Notes: generated from the letters alone by a model not told the origin. A stretch of 64,000 bases of DNA from Pseudomonadota bacterium (GCA_018240435.1 JAFEFT010000013.1:1-64000); one strand, 5' to 3'; shown: positions 34,210 to 44,167, counted from the first letter of the stretch. A program made the numbers and translations.

Positions 34210-34730
34210 CAAGAACCATTGCTGCAGGAGTCCAGATGCAACCCCCGCAACCCCGCCGCCACCGCCTGCCGCCGCACCGCATCGCGCTCGCCAGCGAAGC
34301 GGAACCTCTCCGCCCGCACCTCCCCGTCGCGCTGCTGCCACGCAATCCACACCGTGCCGACCGGTTTGTCGGCGCTGCCGCCGCCGGGGCCGGCGATGCC
34401 GGTGACCGCCACCGCGACATCGGCGCCGATGCGATCGAGCACGCCGGCGACCATCTCGACCGCACACTCGCGGCTGACGGCACCGTGTTCGGCCAGCGTG
34501 TCGATGCGCACGCCGAGCAACCCCTGCTTGACTGCATTGCGGTACGCGACGACGCCACCGACGAACCATTCAGAGCTGCCTGCCACGTCGGTGATCGACT
34601 TCGCGATCCAGCCGCCGGTGCAACTCTCGGCGGTGGCCAGCTTCCAGCCGCGGGCCAGCAACGCCGCACCGACGCTCCCGGCCAGCGCCTTCAGCGCGGC
34701 ATCGTCGTCGGTGGGGGCGGCCCGGGTCAT
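34206..34730 (-). CDS. pncC: Nicotinamide-nucleotide amidase (CinA C-terminal family)
   Basis: This 174-residue enzyme deamidates NMN to NaMN in pyridine nucleotide salvage. It is the stand-alone CinA C-terminal domain, with LATAESCTGGWIAKSITDVAGSS, YRNAVKQGLLGV and AVTGIAGPGGGSADKPVGTVW. It lacks the N-terminal MoCF domain of full CinA. The stop codon lies within the lexA -35, and the gene is directly upstream of lexA as in other Gammaproteobacteria. The Met of MTRAAPTDDD is the favoured start. Confidence 0.92.
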   Translation of the reverse strand: MTRAAPTDDDAALKALAGSVGAALLARGWKLATAESCTGGWIAKSITDVAGSSEWFVGGVVAYRNAVKQGLLGVRIDTLAEHGAVSRECAVEMVAGVLDRIGADVAVAVTGIAGPGGGSADKPVGTVWIAWQQRDGEVRAERFRFAGERDAVRRQAVAAGLRGLHLDSCSNGSC

Positions 34731-34737
34731 GGCGCGC

Positions 34738-35091
34738 TCAGGCGCAGCGACGGCCGCCACGGCGGCGCGGCGACCCGCAATACAGCCCGTGCAGGGTTTC
34801 GATGATGCGCTGCGCCGGGCCTTCGGGCAGCGAGTAATACACGCTCTGGGCGTCGCGGCGGGCGCTCACCAGGCCATCGCCGCGCAGCACCGCCAGATGC
34901 TGCGACAGCGCCGACTGGCTCAATTCGAGGCGGGCGTTGAGCTCGCCGACGTTGTGCTCGCCCTCGACCAGCATGCACAGGATCATCAGCCGCTTGTCGT
35001 TGGCCAGCGCCTTGAGCAGGCGCGAGGCCTCGCCGGCGTGTTCGCTCATTTGCGCCAGATCGAGGCGGCGGGCAGCGGGACGACGCGGCAT
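34738..35091 (-). CDS. ArsR-family dithiol repressor, BigR/SqrR-like
   Basis: This 117-residue winged-helix repressor has C39 in LMILCMLVEGE and C105 in LHGLYCG. These align with the two cysteines of Xylella BigR (LMLVCTLVEGE and YTIFC) and Rhodobacter SqrR. In those proteins the cysteines form a tri-/tetrasulfide link when persulfides rise, releasing DNA. The recognition helix is QSALSQHLAVLRGDGLV. A longer frame upstream crosses the operator, so the start at MPRRPAARR (or the Met 15 codons in) is preferred. It is divergent from the DUF2892–RND–trxC operon it probably represses. Confidence 0.85.
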   Translation of the reverse strand: MPRRPAARRLDLAQMSEHAGEASRLLKALANDKRLMILCMLVEGEHNVGELNARLELSQSALSQHLAVLRGDGLVSARRDAQSVYYSLPEGPAQRIIETLHGLYCGSPRRRGGRRCA

Positions 35092-35197
35092 CGGGTCCAG
35101 GCAACATGACGGTGCCAGGACGGTAGCACGCGCCCGGCACGCCTGACCAGCCGAGGCCGATGCCGAGGCCACCGTGGTTCGGGCGGGCTTGTTTTTC

Positions 35198-35223
35198 ATA
35201 TTCGTTGATGCTAATATAAGAAT
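35198..35223. promoter_or_regulatory. Probable operator of the BigR-like repressor
   Basis: The AT-rich dyad ATATT-N10-AATAT (35198–35202 and 35213–35217) is followed by GAAT (35220–35223), which pairs with ATTC at 35200–35203. It lies in the arsR–DUF2892 spacer and includes TAATAT and TATATT, candidate -10 boxes for both directions, as expected of a repressor site. Confidence 0.55.
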
Positions 35224-35297
35224 CGTCTGAAGTAAATAGCAGCCGGCCGCCAGCCTCGCCGACCAACGAAACCACATCACCCACCCAGGAGAACCCC

Positions 35298-35513
35298 ATG
35301 AGCCTCGAACGCGCCGTGATGGCCTTTGCCGGAACGATGGTCCTGGTCAGCCTCGCGCTGACGTACTTCCTCTCGCCGTGGTGGATGCTGCTGACCGCCT
35401 TCGTCGGCGTGAACCTGATCCAGTCCAGCTTCACCGGTTTCTGCCCGGCGGCGATGGCGATGCGGGCGCTGGGCGTCGGCCGCGGCGCCACCCCCGGTTG
35501 CAGCTTCCGCTGA
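35298..35513 (+). CDS. DUF2892 inner-membrane protein
   Basis: The 71-residue product has two transmembrane helices (about 5–24 and 27–47) and the GFCP motif (SFTGFCPAAMAMRALG). DUF2892 domains occur fused to rhodaneses (YgaP) or encoded beside sulfide- and persulfide-handling genes, and the Cys in GFCP is a candidate for carrying sulfur. A GGAG box precedes the ATG. It is first in the operon with the RND genes, 17 bp before the adaptor. Confidence 0.85.
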   Translation: MSLERAVMAFAGTMVLVSLALTYFLSPWWMLLTAFVGVNLIQSSFTGFCPAAMAMRALGVGRGATPGCSFR

Positions 35514-35530
35514 CCGCGCGGAGCCTGCCG

Positions 35531-36619
35531 ATGCGTCGCACCCTCGCCCCGACCCTCCTCGCCTGTGTCCTCGCCTGTGCCCTCGCCCTGACCGGCTGCG
35601 GCCAGCGCGGCCCGGCGCCCGCATCGCCGTCGCCGCCGTCGTTGGCCTCGTTCATCGCGCACGTCGATCGCAGCGGCCCGGCGCGATCGTGGGATGGCAC
35701 CGTGCAAGCGGTGCAGCAGGCGGACGTGGCGGCGCAGACCAGCGGCCGGGTGCTGGCGGTCGACGTCGACGTCGGCAGCCGCGTCGCCGCCGGGCAGGTG
35801 CTGGTGCGGCTGACGGCGGTCGAGCAGCAATCCGGCCAGAACGTCGCCCGGGCGCAGCTGCAGGCGGCACAGGCGGCCGCGGCCGAGGCGCAGGCGAGTT
35901 ACGCCCGCTATCAGGCACTAGCGCAACGGCAGTTGGTCTCGCGCCTGCAGATGGATCAGATCCGCGCCCGCCGCGATGCCGCGGTGGCGGCGCGCAATGC
36001 GGCGCAGGCGCAGCTGGCCAGCGCCGGCGAGCAGGCCGGCTACACGCTGGTGCGGGCGCCGTTTGCCGGCATCGTGCAGGCGCGTTCGGTGGATACCGGC
36101 GAAGCGGTCGCACCCGGTCGCGTGCTGGTTTCGCTGTATGCACCCGGCGCGCTGCGCGTGCAGGCACAGGTGCCTGAATCCGACGCCGCGGCATTGCGGC
36201 AACTCGACACGGTGAGCGTGCGCCTGGCCGACGGTCGCAGCGTCGACGCCCGTTCGCTGACGGTGTTCCCGGCCGCCGATCCCGATACCCACAGCGTTGG
36301 CGTGCGCGCCGAACTGCCGGCACTGACCCCGGCACCCGCACCCGGAACCAGCGCACGACTGCAGGCCGGCGCTGGCACCGGCGCGGCCGCGCTGTGGCTG
36401 CCGCGGCAGGCGCTCGTGCAGCGTGGCGAGGTGAGCGCAGTCTATGTGCTCGCCGACGGCTGGCCGCAGTTGCGCCAGATCCGCACCGGCGATGGCGACG
36501 GCGCGCGCGTGCAGGTGCTGGCCGGGCTGCGTGAGGGCGAGCGCGTCGCCAGCGACCCGAGCGCCGCGCTGCAAGTGCTGGTGCAGCGCCGGCAGCGAGC
36601 GGGCGGCGACCATGACTGA
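35531..36619 (+). CDS. RND efflux periplasmic adaptor lipoprotein
   Basis: The 362-residue product is a membrane-fusion protein with signal peptide and lipobox LTGC (C23). A biotinyl-lipoyl half-motif (SGRVLAVDVDVGSRVAAGQVLVRL) leads into an alpha-helical hairpin rich in Gln/Ala (about 100–165). The second lipoyl half is YTLVRAPFAGIVQARSVDTGEAV, followed by beta-barrel and membrane-proximal domains. It bridges the pump and an outer-membrane channel, which is not encoded nearby. Its stop overlaps the pump gene by 8 bp. Confidence 0.92.
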   Translation: MRRTLAPTLLACVLACALALTGCGQRGPAPASPSPPSLASFIAHVDRSGPARSWDGTVQAVQQADVAAQTSGRVLAVDVDVGSRVAAGQVLVRLTAVEQQSGQNVARAQLQAAQAAAAEAQASYARYQALAQRQLVSRLQMDQIRARRDAAVAARNAAQAQLASAGEQAGYTLVRAPFAGIVQARSVDTGEAVAPGRVLVSLYAPGALRVQAQVPESDAAALRQLDTVSVRLADGRSVDARSLTVFPAADPDTHSVGVRAELPALTPAPAPGTSARLQAGAGTGAAALWLPRQALVQRGEVSAVYVLADGWPQLRQIRTGDGDGARVQVLAGLREGERVASDPSAALQVLVQRRQRAGGDHD

Positions 36620-39600
36620 ACCCCGCCTGGGCCTCTCCGGCCGCATCGCCGCCGCCTTCCAGAGCAACCCGCTGACGCCGATCCTGGCGCTGCTGGCGCT
36701 GCTGCTCGGGCTGATCGCGGTGGTCGTCACCCCGCGCGAGGAAGAGCCGCAGATCGACGTGACCATGGCCAACGTCTTCGTGCCCTGGCCGGGCGCCAGC
36801 GCGCGCGACATCGAGCAGATGGTCGCCACCCCGCTGGAACAGAAACTGGCCGAGATCCAGGGCGTCAAGCACGTCTATTCGGTCAGCCGCCCGGGCATGG
36901 CGGTGCTGACCGTCGAGTTCACCGTCGGCGTGCCGCGGCAGACGGCGGTGGTGCGCCTGTACAACCAGGTCTATTCGAATCAGGACTGGGTGCCGGCCGG
37001 CGCCGGCATCGGACCGCCGCTGGTCAAGCCCAAAGGCATCGACGACGTGCCGGTGATGAGCCTGACGCTGTGGACCGACGATGCCGCGCGCAGCGCCACC
37101 GATCTGGCCGCCGTCGCCCATGCGCTGGAAACCGAGCTCAAGCGCATCCCCGGCACGCGCGACATCTACAGCATCGGCGCCCCCGAACGGGTGGTCGCGG
37201 TGACCCTCGACCCGGCCCGGCTGGCGGCGTTCAATCTCACCGTCGGCGATCTGACGCAGGCGTTGCAGGCCGCCAACGTGGTGCGTCAGGCCGGCGAACG
37301 CGTCGACGGCAATCGCACCGTGCCGCTCACCGCCGGCACCTTCCTGGCCAATGCCGACGACGTCGCCGATCTGGTGATCGGCCTGCACGACGGCAAGCCG
37401 GTACGCCTGCTCGACGTCGCCCGCGTGCGCGCCGGCGCCGACCTGCCGTCGAGCTATGTCTGGATCGCCACCCCGCCCGGCCGGCCGGGGCCGGAATCCG
37501 GCAACGCCCCGGCGGTGACCATCGCCATCGCCAAGAAGGCCGGCAGCAACGCCGCCGACATCACCCAGGCGGTGTCGCGGCGGCTGGCGCAACTGCAAGG
37601 GCAGATCATCCCCGCCGGCGTGCATGTCACGGTCACCCGCGACTACGGCCGCACCGCCACCGACAAGGCGCTCAAGCTGATCGAGAAACTGGTGTTCGCC
37701 ACCGCCTCGGTGGTGCTGCTGGTGCTGCTCGCCCTCGGCCGCCGCGAGGCGATCGTGGTGGGCACGGCGGTGGTGCTGACGCTGGCGCTGACCTTGTTCG
37801 CCTCCACCGCGATGGGCTTCACCCTCAACCGGGTGTCGCTGTTCGCGCTGATCTTCTCGATCGGCATCCTCGTCGACGACGCCATCGTCATCGTCGAGAA
37901 CATCCACCGCCACCTGCAACGCGGCGATTGCAGCCTGCGCGAGGCGATCCCGGCGGCGGTGGACGAAGTCGGCGGGCCGACCATCCTGGCCACCTTCACG
38001 GTGATCGCCGCGCTGCTGCCGATGGCTTTCGTGACCGGCCTGATGGGGCCATACATGCGGCCGATCCCGATCAATGCCTCGGCCGGCATGCTGCTGTCGC
38101 TGGCGGTGGCGATGGTGGTCACGCCGTGGCTGTCGCTCAAGCTGCTGGGGCGCCACGCACCGCCGCCGAAGGGGCCGCCAGCGGCCGACGCGGCAACGAC
38201 GACCGCGGTGCCAGCCACAGCGGCGCCCGATTCGGCGCCACCAGCCGCCGAGGCCTGCGCGGTGCCGCCGCCGACCCGCCTGCAACACCTGTTCGAGCGC
38301 GTGCTGCGGCCCTTCCTCGACCCCCGGCGCGGCGGCCGCCGCCGGCTCGGCTTGTTCGCCGGCATGGTGCTGCTGGTGCTGCTGGCCGCCGGCTTGGTGG
38401 TCGGCGGCGCGGTGGTGCTGAAGATGCTGCCGTTCGACAACAAATCCGAGCTGCAGATCGTGCTCGACATGCCCGAAGGCAGCACCCTGGAAGACACCAA
38501 CGCCGTGCTCGCGCAAATGGCGCAGCGCATCGAGCGCGTGCCCGAGGTGCTCGACATCGAAGGCTATGCCGGCACCTCGGCGCCGATCAATTTCAACGGC
38601 CTGGTGCGGCAGTACTTCCTGCGCAGCGGCAGCAACGTCGGCGACCTGCAGGTCAACCTCGTCGACAAACACCTGCGCTCGCGGCAGAGCCACCAGATCG
38701 CGCGCGCCTTGCGCCCCGAGCTGGCCGCGATCGCCCGCCAGCACGGCGCCTGGCTGAAGGTGGTGGAGGTGCCGCCCGGGCCGCCGGTGCTGGCGCCGCT
38801 GGTGGCCGAGATCTACGGCCCCGACTACGACCGCAGCCGCGCGATCGCCCGCGATCTGGTGCAGCGCTTCGCGCACACGCCGGACGTGGTCGATGTCGGC
38901 ACCAGCGTCGAAGCCGACGCGCCGCGGCAGGTGCTGGCGGTCGATCGCGACCGCGCCGCCGCGCTGGGGGTGTCGCAGTCGGCGATCAGCGATGTCCTTG
39001 CCGCCGCCATGCAAGGGCTGGACGTCACTTACGTCCACGATAGCCAGGCCAAGTATCCGCGGCCGATCCGCCTGCGCCTGCCGGCCGCCGGCCAGGCCTC
39101 GCTCGACCGCCTGCTGGCGCTGCGCGTGCGCGGCGGCAGCGGCCAGCTGGTGCCGCTGTCGGAGCTGGTGCGGGTGCAGCCGGCGCACTGGGACGACGCC
39201 ATCTGGCACAAGGACCTGCTGCCGGTGGTGTACGTCACCGGCGACGACGCCGGCCATCGCGACAGCCCGCTGTACGGCATGTTCGACCTGGTCGGGCAAC
39301 TCGACCGCCACCGCGTCGCCGGCGAACCGCTGGCGCAGACCTTCATCGCCCAGCCGGCGGACACCGCCCGCTTCGCGGTCAAATGGGATGGCGAGTGGCA
39401 GATCACCTACGAGACCTTCCGCGACATGGGCATCGCCTACGCTGCCGGCATGCTGCTGATCTACCTGCTGGTGGTGGCGCAGTTCCGCAGCTACCTGGTA
39501 CCGCTGGTGATCATGGCGCCGATCCCGCTGACCGCGATCGGGGTGATGCCGGGCCACGCCCTGCTCGGCGCGCAGTTCACCGCCACCTCGATGATCGGCA

Positions 39601-39920
39601 TGATCGCGCTGGCCGGCATCATCGTGCGCAATTCCATCCTGCTGGTCGACTTCATCCGCCTCGCCGTCGCCGCCGGGCATCGGCTCGAAGACGCGGTGGT
39701 GGAGGCCTGCGCGGTGCGCGCCAAGCCCATCGTGCTGACCGGCGTGGCGGCGATGCTCGGCGCCCTGTTCATCCTCGACGACCCGATCTTCAACGGCCTG
39801 GCGATCGCCTTGATTTTCGGCATCCTCGTCAGCACCTTGCTCACCTTGCTGGTGATTCCGCTGCTCTATTACACGCTGGCGCGCCGCGACCTGGCGAGCG
39901 CCAGCCCATCGCAGGTGTGA
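36612..39920 (+). CDS. RND efflux pump permease
   Basis: The 1102-residue product is an inner-membrane transporter with 12 helices in the RND pattern: TM1 at about 20–42 and a large periplasmic loop. TM4 is SIGILVDDAIVIVENIHRH, with the paired Asp of the proton relay. A second large loop and the C-terminal helices (MIGMIALAGIIVRNSILLVDF) follow. An Ala/Pro-rich cytoplasmic linker (about 517–560) separates the halves. It resembles the HAE/AcrB-like class in general organisation, not the metal CzcA class. Substrate is unknown. Overlap with the adaptor and a 1-bp gap to trxC show tight coupling. Confidence 0.93.
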   Translation: MTEPRLGLSGRIAAAFQSNPLTPILALLALLLGLIAVVVTPREEEPQIDVTMANVFVPWPGASARDIEQMVATPLEQKLAEIQGVKHVYSVSRPGMAVLTVEFTVGVPRQTAVVRLYNQVYSNQDWVPAGAGIGPPLVKPKGIDDVPVMSLTLWTDDAARSATDLAAVAHALETELKRIPGTRDIYSIGAPERVVAVTLDPARLAAFNLTVGDLTQALQAANVVRQAGERVDGNRTVPLTAGTFLANADDVADLVIGLHDGKPVRLLDVARVRAGADLPSSYVWIATPPGRPGPESGNAPAVTIAIAKKAGSNAADITQAVSRRLAQLQGQIIPAGVHVTVTRDYGRTATDKALKLIEKLVFATASVVLLVLLALGRREAIVVGTAVVLTLALTLFASTAMGFTLNRVSLFALIFSIGILVDDAIVIVENIHRHLQRGDCSLREAIPAAVDEVGGPTILATFTVIAALLPMAFVTGLMGPYMRPIPINASAGMLLSLAVAMVVTPWLSLKLLGRHAPPPKGPPAADAATTTAVPATAAPDSAPPAAEACAVPPPTRLQHLFERVLRPFLDPRRGGRRRLGLFAGMVLLVLLAAGLVVGGAVVLKMLPFDNKSELQIVLDMPEGSTLEDTNAVLAQMAQRIERVPEVLDIEGYAGTSAPINFNGLVRQYFLRSGSNVGDLQVNLVDKHLRSRQSHQIARALRPELAAIARQHGAWLKVVEVPPGPPVLAPLVAEIYGPDYDRSRAIARDLVQRFAHTPDVVDVGTSVEADAPRQVLAVDRDRAAALGVSQSAISDVLAAAMQGLDVTYVHDSQAKYPRPIRLRLPAAGQASLDRLLALRVRGGSGQLVPLSELVRVQPAHWDDAIWHKDLLPVVYVTGDDAGHRDSPLYGMFDLVGQLDRHRVAGEPLAQTFIAQPADTARFAVKWDGEWQITYETFRDMGIAYAAGMLLIYLLVVAQFRSYLVPLVIMAPIPLTAIGVMPGHALLGAQFTATSMIGMIALAGIIVRNSILLVDFIRLAVAAGHRLEDAVVEACAVRAKPIVLTGVAAMLGALFILDDPIFNGLAIALIFGILVSTLLTLLVIPLLYYTLARRDLASASPSQV

Positions 39921-39921
39921 C

Positions 39922-40356
39922 ATGGACGAAACCACGCTGATCGCATGCCCGCGCTGCAACGCCATCAACCGCATCGCCAGCGCCCGCCTCGGTGACGGCC
40001 CGGCCTGCGGCAAATGCCATGCCGGCTTGTTCGACGGCCATCCGGTGACGCTCGACGAGGCCGCATTCCATGCCCACGGCGAACGCGCCGAACTGCCGCT
40101 GCTGGTGGACTTCTGGGCAACGTGGTGCGCGCCGTGCCGGATGATGGCGCCGCAGTTCGCGGCCGCCGCCGCGCAACTCGAACCGCGGCTGCGGCTGGGC
40201 AAGCTCGACACCGACGCCCAGCCGGCGCTGGCCGCGCGCTTTGCCATCCGCTCGATTCCGACGCTGGTGCTGCTGCAGCGCGGCCGCGAACTGGCGCGCC
40301 AGTCGGGCGCGATGCAGGCGGCCGACATCGTCCGCTGGGCACGGCAATACGCCTGA
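39922..40356 (+). CDS. trxC: Thioredoxin TrxC (thioredoxin 2)
   Basis: This 144-residue thioredoxin has an N-terminal zinc ribbon (C9, C12, C29, C32: CPRC…CGKC) and active site W68-C69-A-P-C72 in DFWATWCAPCRMMAPQF. An unusual point is Ala in place of Gly in WCxPC. Its ATG is 1 bp after the pump stop, so it is translationally coupled. TrxC can reduce disulfides and persulfides; its place behind an RND pump and a dithiol repressor suggests persulfide removal. A thioredoxin-disulfide role in general stress is the alternative. Confidence 0.93.
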   Translation: MDETTLIACPRCNAINRIASARLGDGPACGKCHAGLFDGHPVTLDEAAFHAHGERAELPLLVDFWATWCAPCRMMAPQFAAAAAQLEPRLRLGKLDTDAQPALAARFAIRSIPTLVLLQRGRELARQSGAMQAADIVRWARQYA

Positions 40357-40469
40357 GCGCGGGCGGTGAAGCGCTTACCGCGAGCGCTTGGACGAACGCG
40401 GGCCGACCGGCCGGAGCACGATCGGCCTTGGTCATCCGGCGCCGGCGCGCGAAGTGTTGGTCGCCCGCC

Positions 40470-41357
40470 TCAGCTCACACCGGTGGTGTGCCCTAGTTGA
40501 TTCAACGGCAGCCGCAGGTAGGCGATGCCGTTGCCGTCGGCCTCCGGCAGCCGCCCGCCACGGATATTGACCTGCAACGCCGGCAGCAACAGCCGCGGCA
40601 CCGGCAAGCGGGCATCGCGCGCCTGCCGCAGGGCCACGAACGCCGCTTCGCTGGCGGCGCCGGCGACGTGCACGTTCGCTGCCTGCGCCGCGACCGACGT
40701 CTGCGCCTGCTCGCCGCGTGAGGCCGGCGGATAGTCGTGGCACAGGAACAGCCGCGTCGCTTCCGGCAGCGCGAGAATCCGGCGGATCGATGCGTACAAC
40801 TGCGCCGCATCGCCGCCCGGGAAATCGCAACGTGCGCTGCCCACATCCGGCGCGAACAGGGTGTCGCCGATGAAGGCGGCATCACCGATCAGGTAGGTCA
40901 GGCTGTCGCGGGTATGCCCGGGCGTGGCCATCGCCCGTGCCTGCAGCGCGCCGATGGCGATCACCTCGCCGTCGTCGAGCAGGCGGTCGAACTGGCTGCC
41001 ATCGGCGACGAACTCGGCGCCCCATCCGAACAGCGCCTTGAAGGTGCGCTGCACGTCGACGATGCCGCGCCCGATCGCCAGCTTCGCACCCAGCGCATCG
41101 CGCAGATACGCGCCGGCGCTGAGGTGGTCGGCGTGGGCGTGGGTTTCCAGGATCCACTCCACGCGCAGCCTGTGCGCGCGCACGAACGCGAGCACCGCGT
41201 CGGCCGATCGCGTCGCGGTGCGTGCGGCCGCCGCGTCGTAATCCAGCACCGGATCGACGATCGCCGCCACGCTGCCGTCGCCGTCGTGGACGACGTAAGT
41301 GAAAGTGCCGGTGTCGGGATGGAAGAAGGCTTCGACGGCGGGAGATGGAATATTCAC
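40470..41357 (-). CDS. ETHE1-like MBL persulfide dioxygenase (Blh type)
   Basis: The 295-residue metallo-beta-lactamase-fold protein has the metal-binding THAHADHLSAGAYL (H73, H75, D77, H78), PGHT (H148), GDTLF (D165) and CHDYP (H207). It also has the DVGSARCDFPGGDAAQLYASI-type segment of ETHE1/Blh persulfide dioxygenases. These oxidise glutathione persulfide to sulfite. The start is GTG. It converges on trxC. In Xylella and Agrobacterium the homologous Blh is BigR-controlled, matching the regulator at 34738. Confidence 0.87.
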   Translation of the reverse strand: MNIPSPAVEAFFHPDTGTFTYVVHDGDGSVAAIVDPVLDYDAAAARTATRSADAVLAFVRAHRLRVEWILETHAHADHLSAGAYLRDALGAKLAIGRGIVDVQRTFKALFGWGAEFVADGSQFDRLLDDGEVIAIGALQARAMATPGHTRDSLTYLIGDAAFIGDTLFAPDVGSARCDFPGGDAAQLYASIRRILALPEATRLFLCHDYPPASRGEQAQTSVAAQAANVHVAGAASEAAFVALRQARDARLPVPRLLLPALQVNIRGGRLPEADGNGIAYLRLPLNQLGHTTGVS

Positions 41358-41527
41358 GACCGGTGGCTTCCTGTGATGGATCGACCAGGCTTGCACGAAT
41401 ACGCAACGTTCGCCGATGAAATGCCCATCGCTGCATGCTGCCACGCCCGCCCGCGCCTGTCGCGGGCGTCCGCCGACCGCTTGCGGCACAATGCGCATCC
41501 GCAGCATGGTCAGGATCGAAACCCACC

Positions 41528-44167
41528 GTGGCAACCCAGCAGCGCGGCGACACCGCCGCCGCCGGCGTCGACAAGGCCGCCGAACACACCCCGCTGATGA
41601 AGCAGTACTTCGCCGCCAAGGCGGAGCATCCGGATGTGCTGATGTTCTTCCGCATGGGCGATTTCTACGAGCTGTTTTACGACGACGCGCGCAAGGCGGC
41701 GAAGCTGCTCGACATCACCTTGACGCAGCGCGGCGCATCGGCGGGTGCGCCGATCCCGATGGCGGGCGTGCCCGTCCATGCCTGTGAAGGGTATCTGGCG
41801 CGGCTGGTGGCGCTGGGCGAGTCGGTGGCGATCTGCGAGCAGATCGGCGATCCGGCGCTGGCGAAGGGTTTGGTCGAACGCAAGGTGGTGCGCATCGTCA
41901 CCCCGGGCACCGTCACCGACGAGGCCTTGCTGGAAGATCGCCGCGACGTGCTGCTGCTGGCGGTCTGCCGCGGCGCGAAGGGCCATCGCTTCGGGCTGGC
42001 CTGGGCCGATCTGGCCGGTGGTCGCTTTCGCGTCAACGAAGTCGCCGATGACGACGCGCTGCTGGCCGAACTGGCGCGGCTGGAACCGGCCGAGGTGCTG
42101 CTTCCCGACGAGGAGGGCTGGCCGGCGGCAGTGCTGGCGCGAGCCGGCCTGCGCCGGCGCGCGCCGTGGCTGTTCGATCCGCCGTCGGGCCGGCGCAAGT
42201 TGCTGGACCATTTCGCCGTGCAGGGGCTGGATGCGTTTGGCATCGACACGCTGCCGCTGGCGATCGGCGCCGCCGGCGCATTGCTGGGCTACGTCGAGGA
42301 AACGCAGCGCCAGCGGCTGGCGCATCTGGACGCGATCGCGGTGGAATCCGGCGACGACTCGCTGGCGATGAATGCGGCCACCCGTCGCCATCTGGAACTC
42401 GACAGCCGCTTCGACGGGCGCAACGAGCACACCTTGCTGGGCGTGCTCGACACCACCATCACGCCGATGGGCGGGCGGCTGTTGCGCCGCTGGCTGCATC
42501 GGCCATTGCGCGATCGCGACGTGCTCGCCAAGCGCCATCATGCCGTCGCCGCCGTGGTCCAGGCGCGCACCGGCGAGACGTTGCGCGAACGGCTGCGCGC
42601 GCTGGGCGACGTCGAGCGCATCCTCACCCGCGTCGCGCTGCGCTCGGCGCGACCGCGCGACCTGTCCACGCTGCGCGATGCGCTGGCGCTGCTGCCGGCG
42701 ATCGCCGCCGATCTGGCGCTGCTCGATTCGCCGCGCATCGACGCCCTGCGCGAGGAACTGGCCGGTGCCCACGCCGACTCCGGCAGCGCCTGCGCCGACC
42801 TGCTCGGGCGCGCGATCGCCGCGCAGCCGCCGCTGCGCCTGCTCGATGGCGGCGTGATCGCCAACGGCTTCGATACCGATCTCGACCAATTGCGCCGGCT
42901 GTCCAGCCATGCCGACGATTTCCTCGTCGAACTGGAAGCGCGCGAGCGCGCCGCCACCGGCATCGCGACCTTGAAGGTCGGCTACAACCGCGTGCACGGT
43001 TATTACATCGAGATCAGCAAGGGCCAGGCCGAACGCGCGCCAGTGCACTACACGCGCCGGCAGACGCTCACCGGCGCCGAGCGCTACATCACCGAGGAGC
43101 TCAAGTCCTTCGAGGACAAGGTGCTGTCGGCACGCGAACGCGCCCTCGCCCGCGAACGGCTGTTGTACGACAGCGTGCTCGATCGCCTGCACGAGCACCT
43201 GTCGCCGCTGCGCCGGATCGCCGATGCGCTGTCGGAGATCGACGTGCTCGCCGCCTTCGCCGAACGGGCACTGGCGCTGGATTGGAGCGCGCCGGAACTG
43301 GTCGAGGTGCCGGGCATCCGAATCGAACGCGGCCGCCATCCGGTGGTCGAAGCGGTGCGCAACGAACCGTTCGAACCCAACGACATCGACCTGCACGATT
43401 CGCGCCGGCTGCTGGTCATCACCGGCCCGAACATGGGCGGCAAGAGCACCTACATGCGCCAGGTCGCGCTGATCGTGCTGCTGGCCCACATCGGCAGTTT
43501 CGTGCCGGCGGCCGCGGCGCGGATCGGCCCGATCGACCGCATCCTCACCCGTATCGGCGCCGGCGACGACCTCGCCCGCGGGCAATCGACCTTCATGGTC
43601 GAGATGACCGAGACCAGCTACATCCTGCGCCACGCCAACGAGCATTCGCTGGTGTTGATGGACGAGATCGGCCGCGGCACGTCCACCTACGACGGTCTGG
43701 CGCTGGCCGAGGCCTGCGCCCGCCAGCTCGCCGCCGGCAACCGCTGCTTCGCCCTGTTCGCCACGCATTATTTCGAGTTGACCGCGCTGGCCGAAGCCGG
43801 CAGCGGCATCGCCAACGTCCATCTCGATGCGGTCGAGCACGGCCACGGGCTGGTGTTCATGCACGCCGTCAAGGACGGCCCGGCGGATCGCAGTTACGGC
43901 CTGCAGGTGGCGGCGCTGGCCGGTCTGCCCAAGCCGGTGCTGCAGCGTGCGCGCAAGCGTCTGGCGGAACTGGAACGGCACCAGCGCAGCGAATCGGCGC
44001 AGGTCACGGCGCCGGCGCTGGACGTGCCGCAGCAGATGGGCCTGTTCGCGCCCAGTTCGGCGGCGCTGGACGCCCTGGCGGCAATCGACCCGGACGAGCT
44101 GACCCCGCGCCAGGCACTGGAAGCGCTGTACCGCTTGCAGGCATTGCACCGGCAGAGCGCCACCTGA
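41528..44167 (+). CDS. mutS: DNA mismatch repair protein MutS
   Basis: This 879-residue mismatch sensor has the intercalating F46-x-E48 ([12 protein letters not shown]), connector and lever domains. The ATPase has Walker [14 protein letters not shown] and Walker [17 protein letters not shown]. The C-terminal helix-u-turn-helix and tail ([13 protein letters not shown]) are complete. The GTG at 41528 gives the expected N-terminus; an ATG lies 23 codons further in, just before the conserved core. It is divergent from the MBL gene over 170 bp. Confidence 0.96.
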   Translation: MATQQRGDTAAAGVDKAAEHTPLMKQYFAAKAEHPDVLMFFRMGDFYELFYDDARKAAKLLDITLTQRGASAGAPIPMAGVPVHACEGYLARLVALGESVAICEQIGDPALAKGLVERKVVRIVTPGTVTDEALLEDRRDVLLLAVCRGAKGHRFGLAWADLAGGRFRVNEVADDDALLAELARLEPAEVLLPDEEGWPAAVLARAGLRRRAPWLFDPPSGRRKLLDHFAVQGLDAFGIDTLPLAIGAAGALLGYVEETQRQRLAHLDAIAVESGDDSLAMNAATRRHLELDSRFDGRNEHTLLGVLDTTITPMGGRLLRRWLHRPLRDRDVLAKRHHAVAAVVQARTGETLRERLRALGDVERILTRVALRSARPRDLSTLRDALALLPAIAADLALLDSPRIDALREELAGAHADSGSACADLLGRAIAAQPPLRLLDGGVIANGFDTDLDQLRRLSSHADDFLVELEARERAATGIATLKVGYNRVHGYYIEISKGQAERAPVHYTRRQTLTGAERYITEELKSFEDKVLSARERALARERLLYDSVLDRLHEHLSPLRRIADALSEIDVLAAFAERALALDWSAPELVEVPGIRIERGRHPVVEAVRNEPFEPNDIDLHDSRRLLVITGPNMGGKSTYMRQVALIVLLAHIGSFVPAAAARIGPIDRILTRIGAGDDLARGQSTFMVEMTETSYILRHANEHSLVLMDEIGRGTSTYDGLALAEACARQLAAGNRCFALFATHYFELTALAEAGSGIANVHLDAVEHGHGLVFMHAVKDGPADRSYGLQVAALAGLPKPVLQRARKRLAELERHQRSESAQVTAPALDVPQQMGLFAPSSAALDALAAIDPDELTPRQALEALYRLQALHRQSAT

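Noticed and set aside
35652-40328. A 1558-codon open frame on the minus strand opposite the RND operon
   Set aside because: It is antisense to two clearly recognisable RND proteins. Its translation is rich in Arg/Gln/His without any domain, as expected from a GC-rich shadow frame.
41348-41401. A copy of the BigR-like operator upstream of the MBL gene
   Set aside because: GAATATTC and ACGAATA resemble parts of the 35198–35223 site, but the full dyad is absent and the match is too short to support a shared operator.
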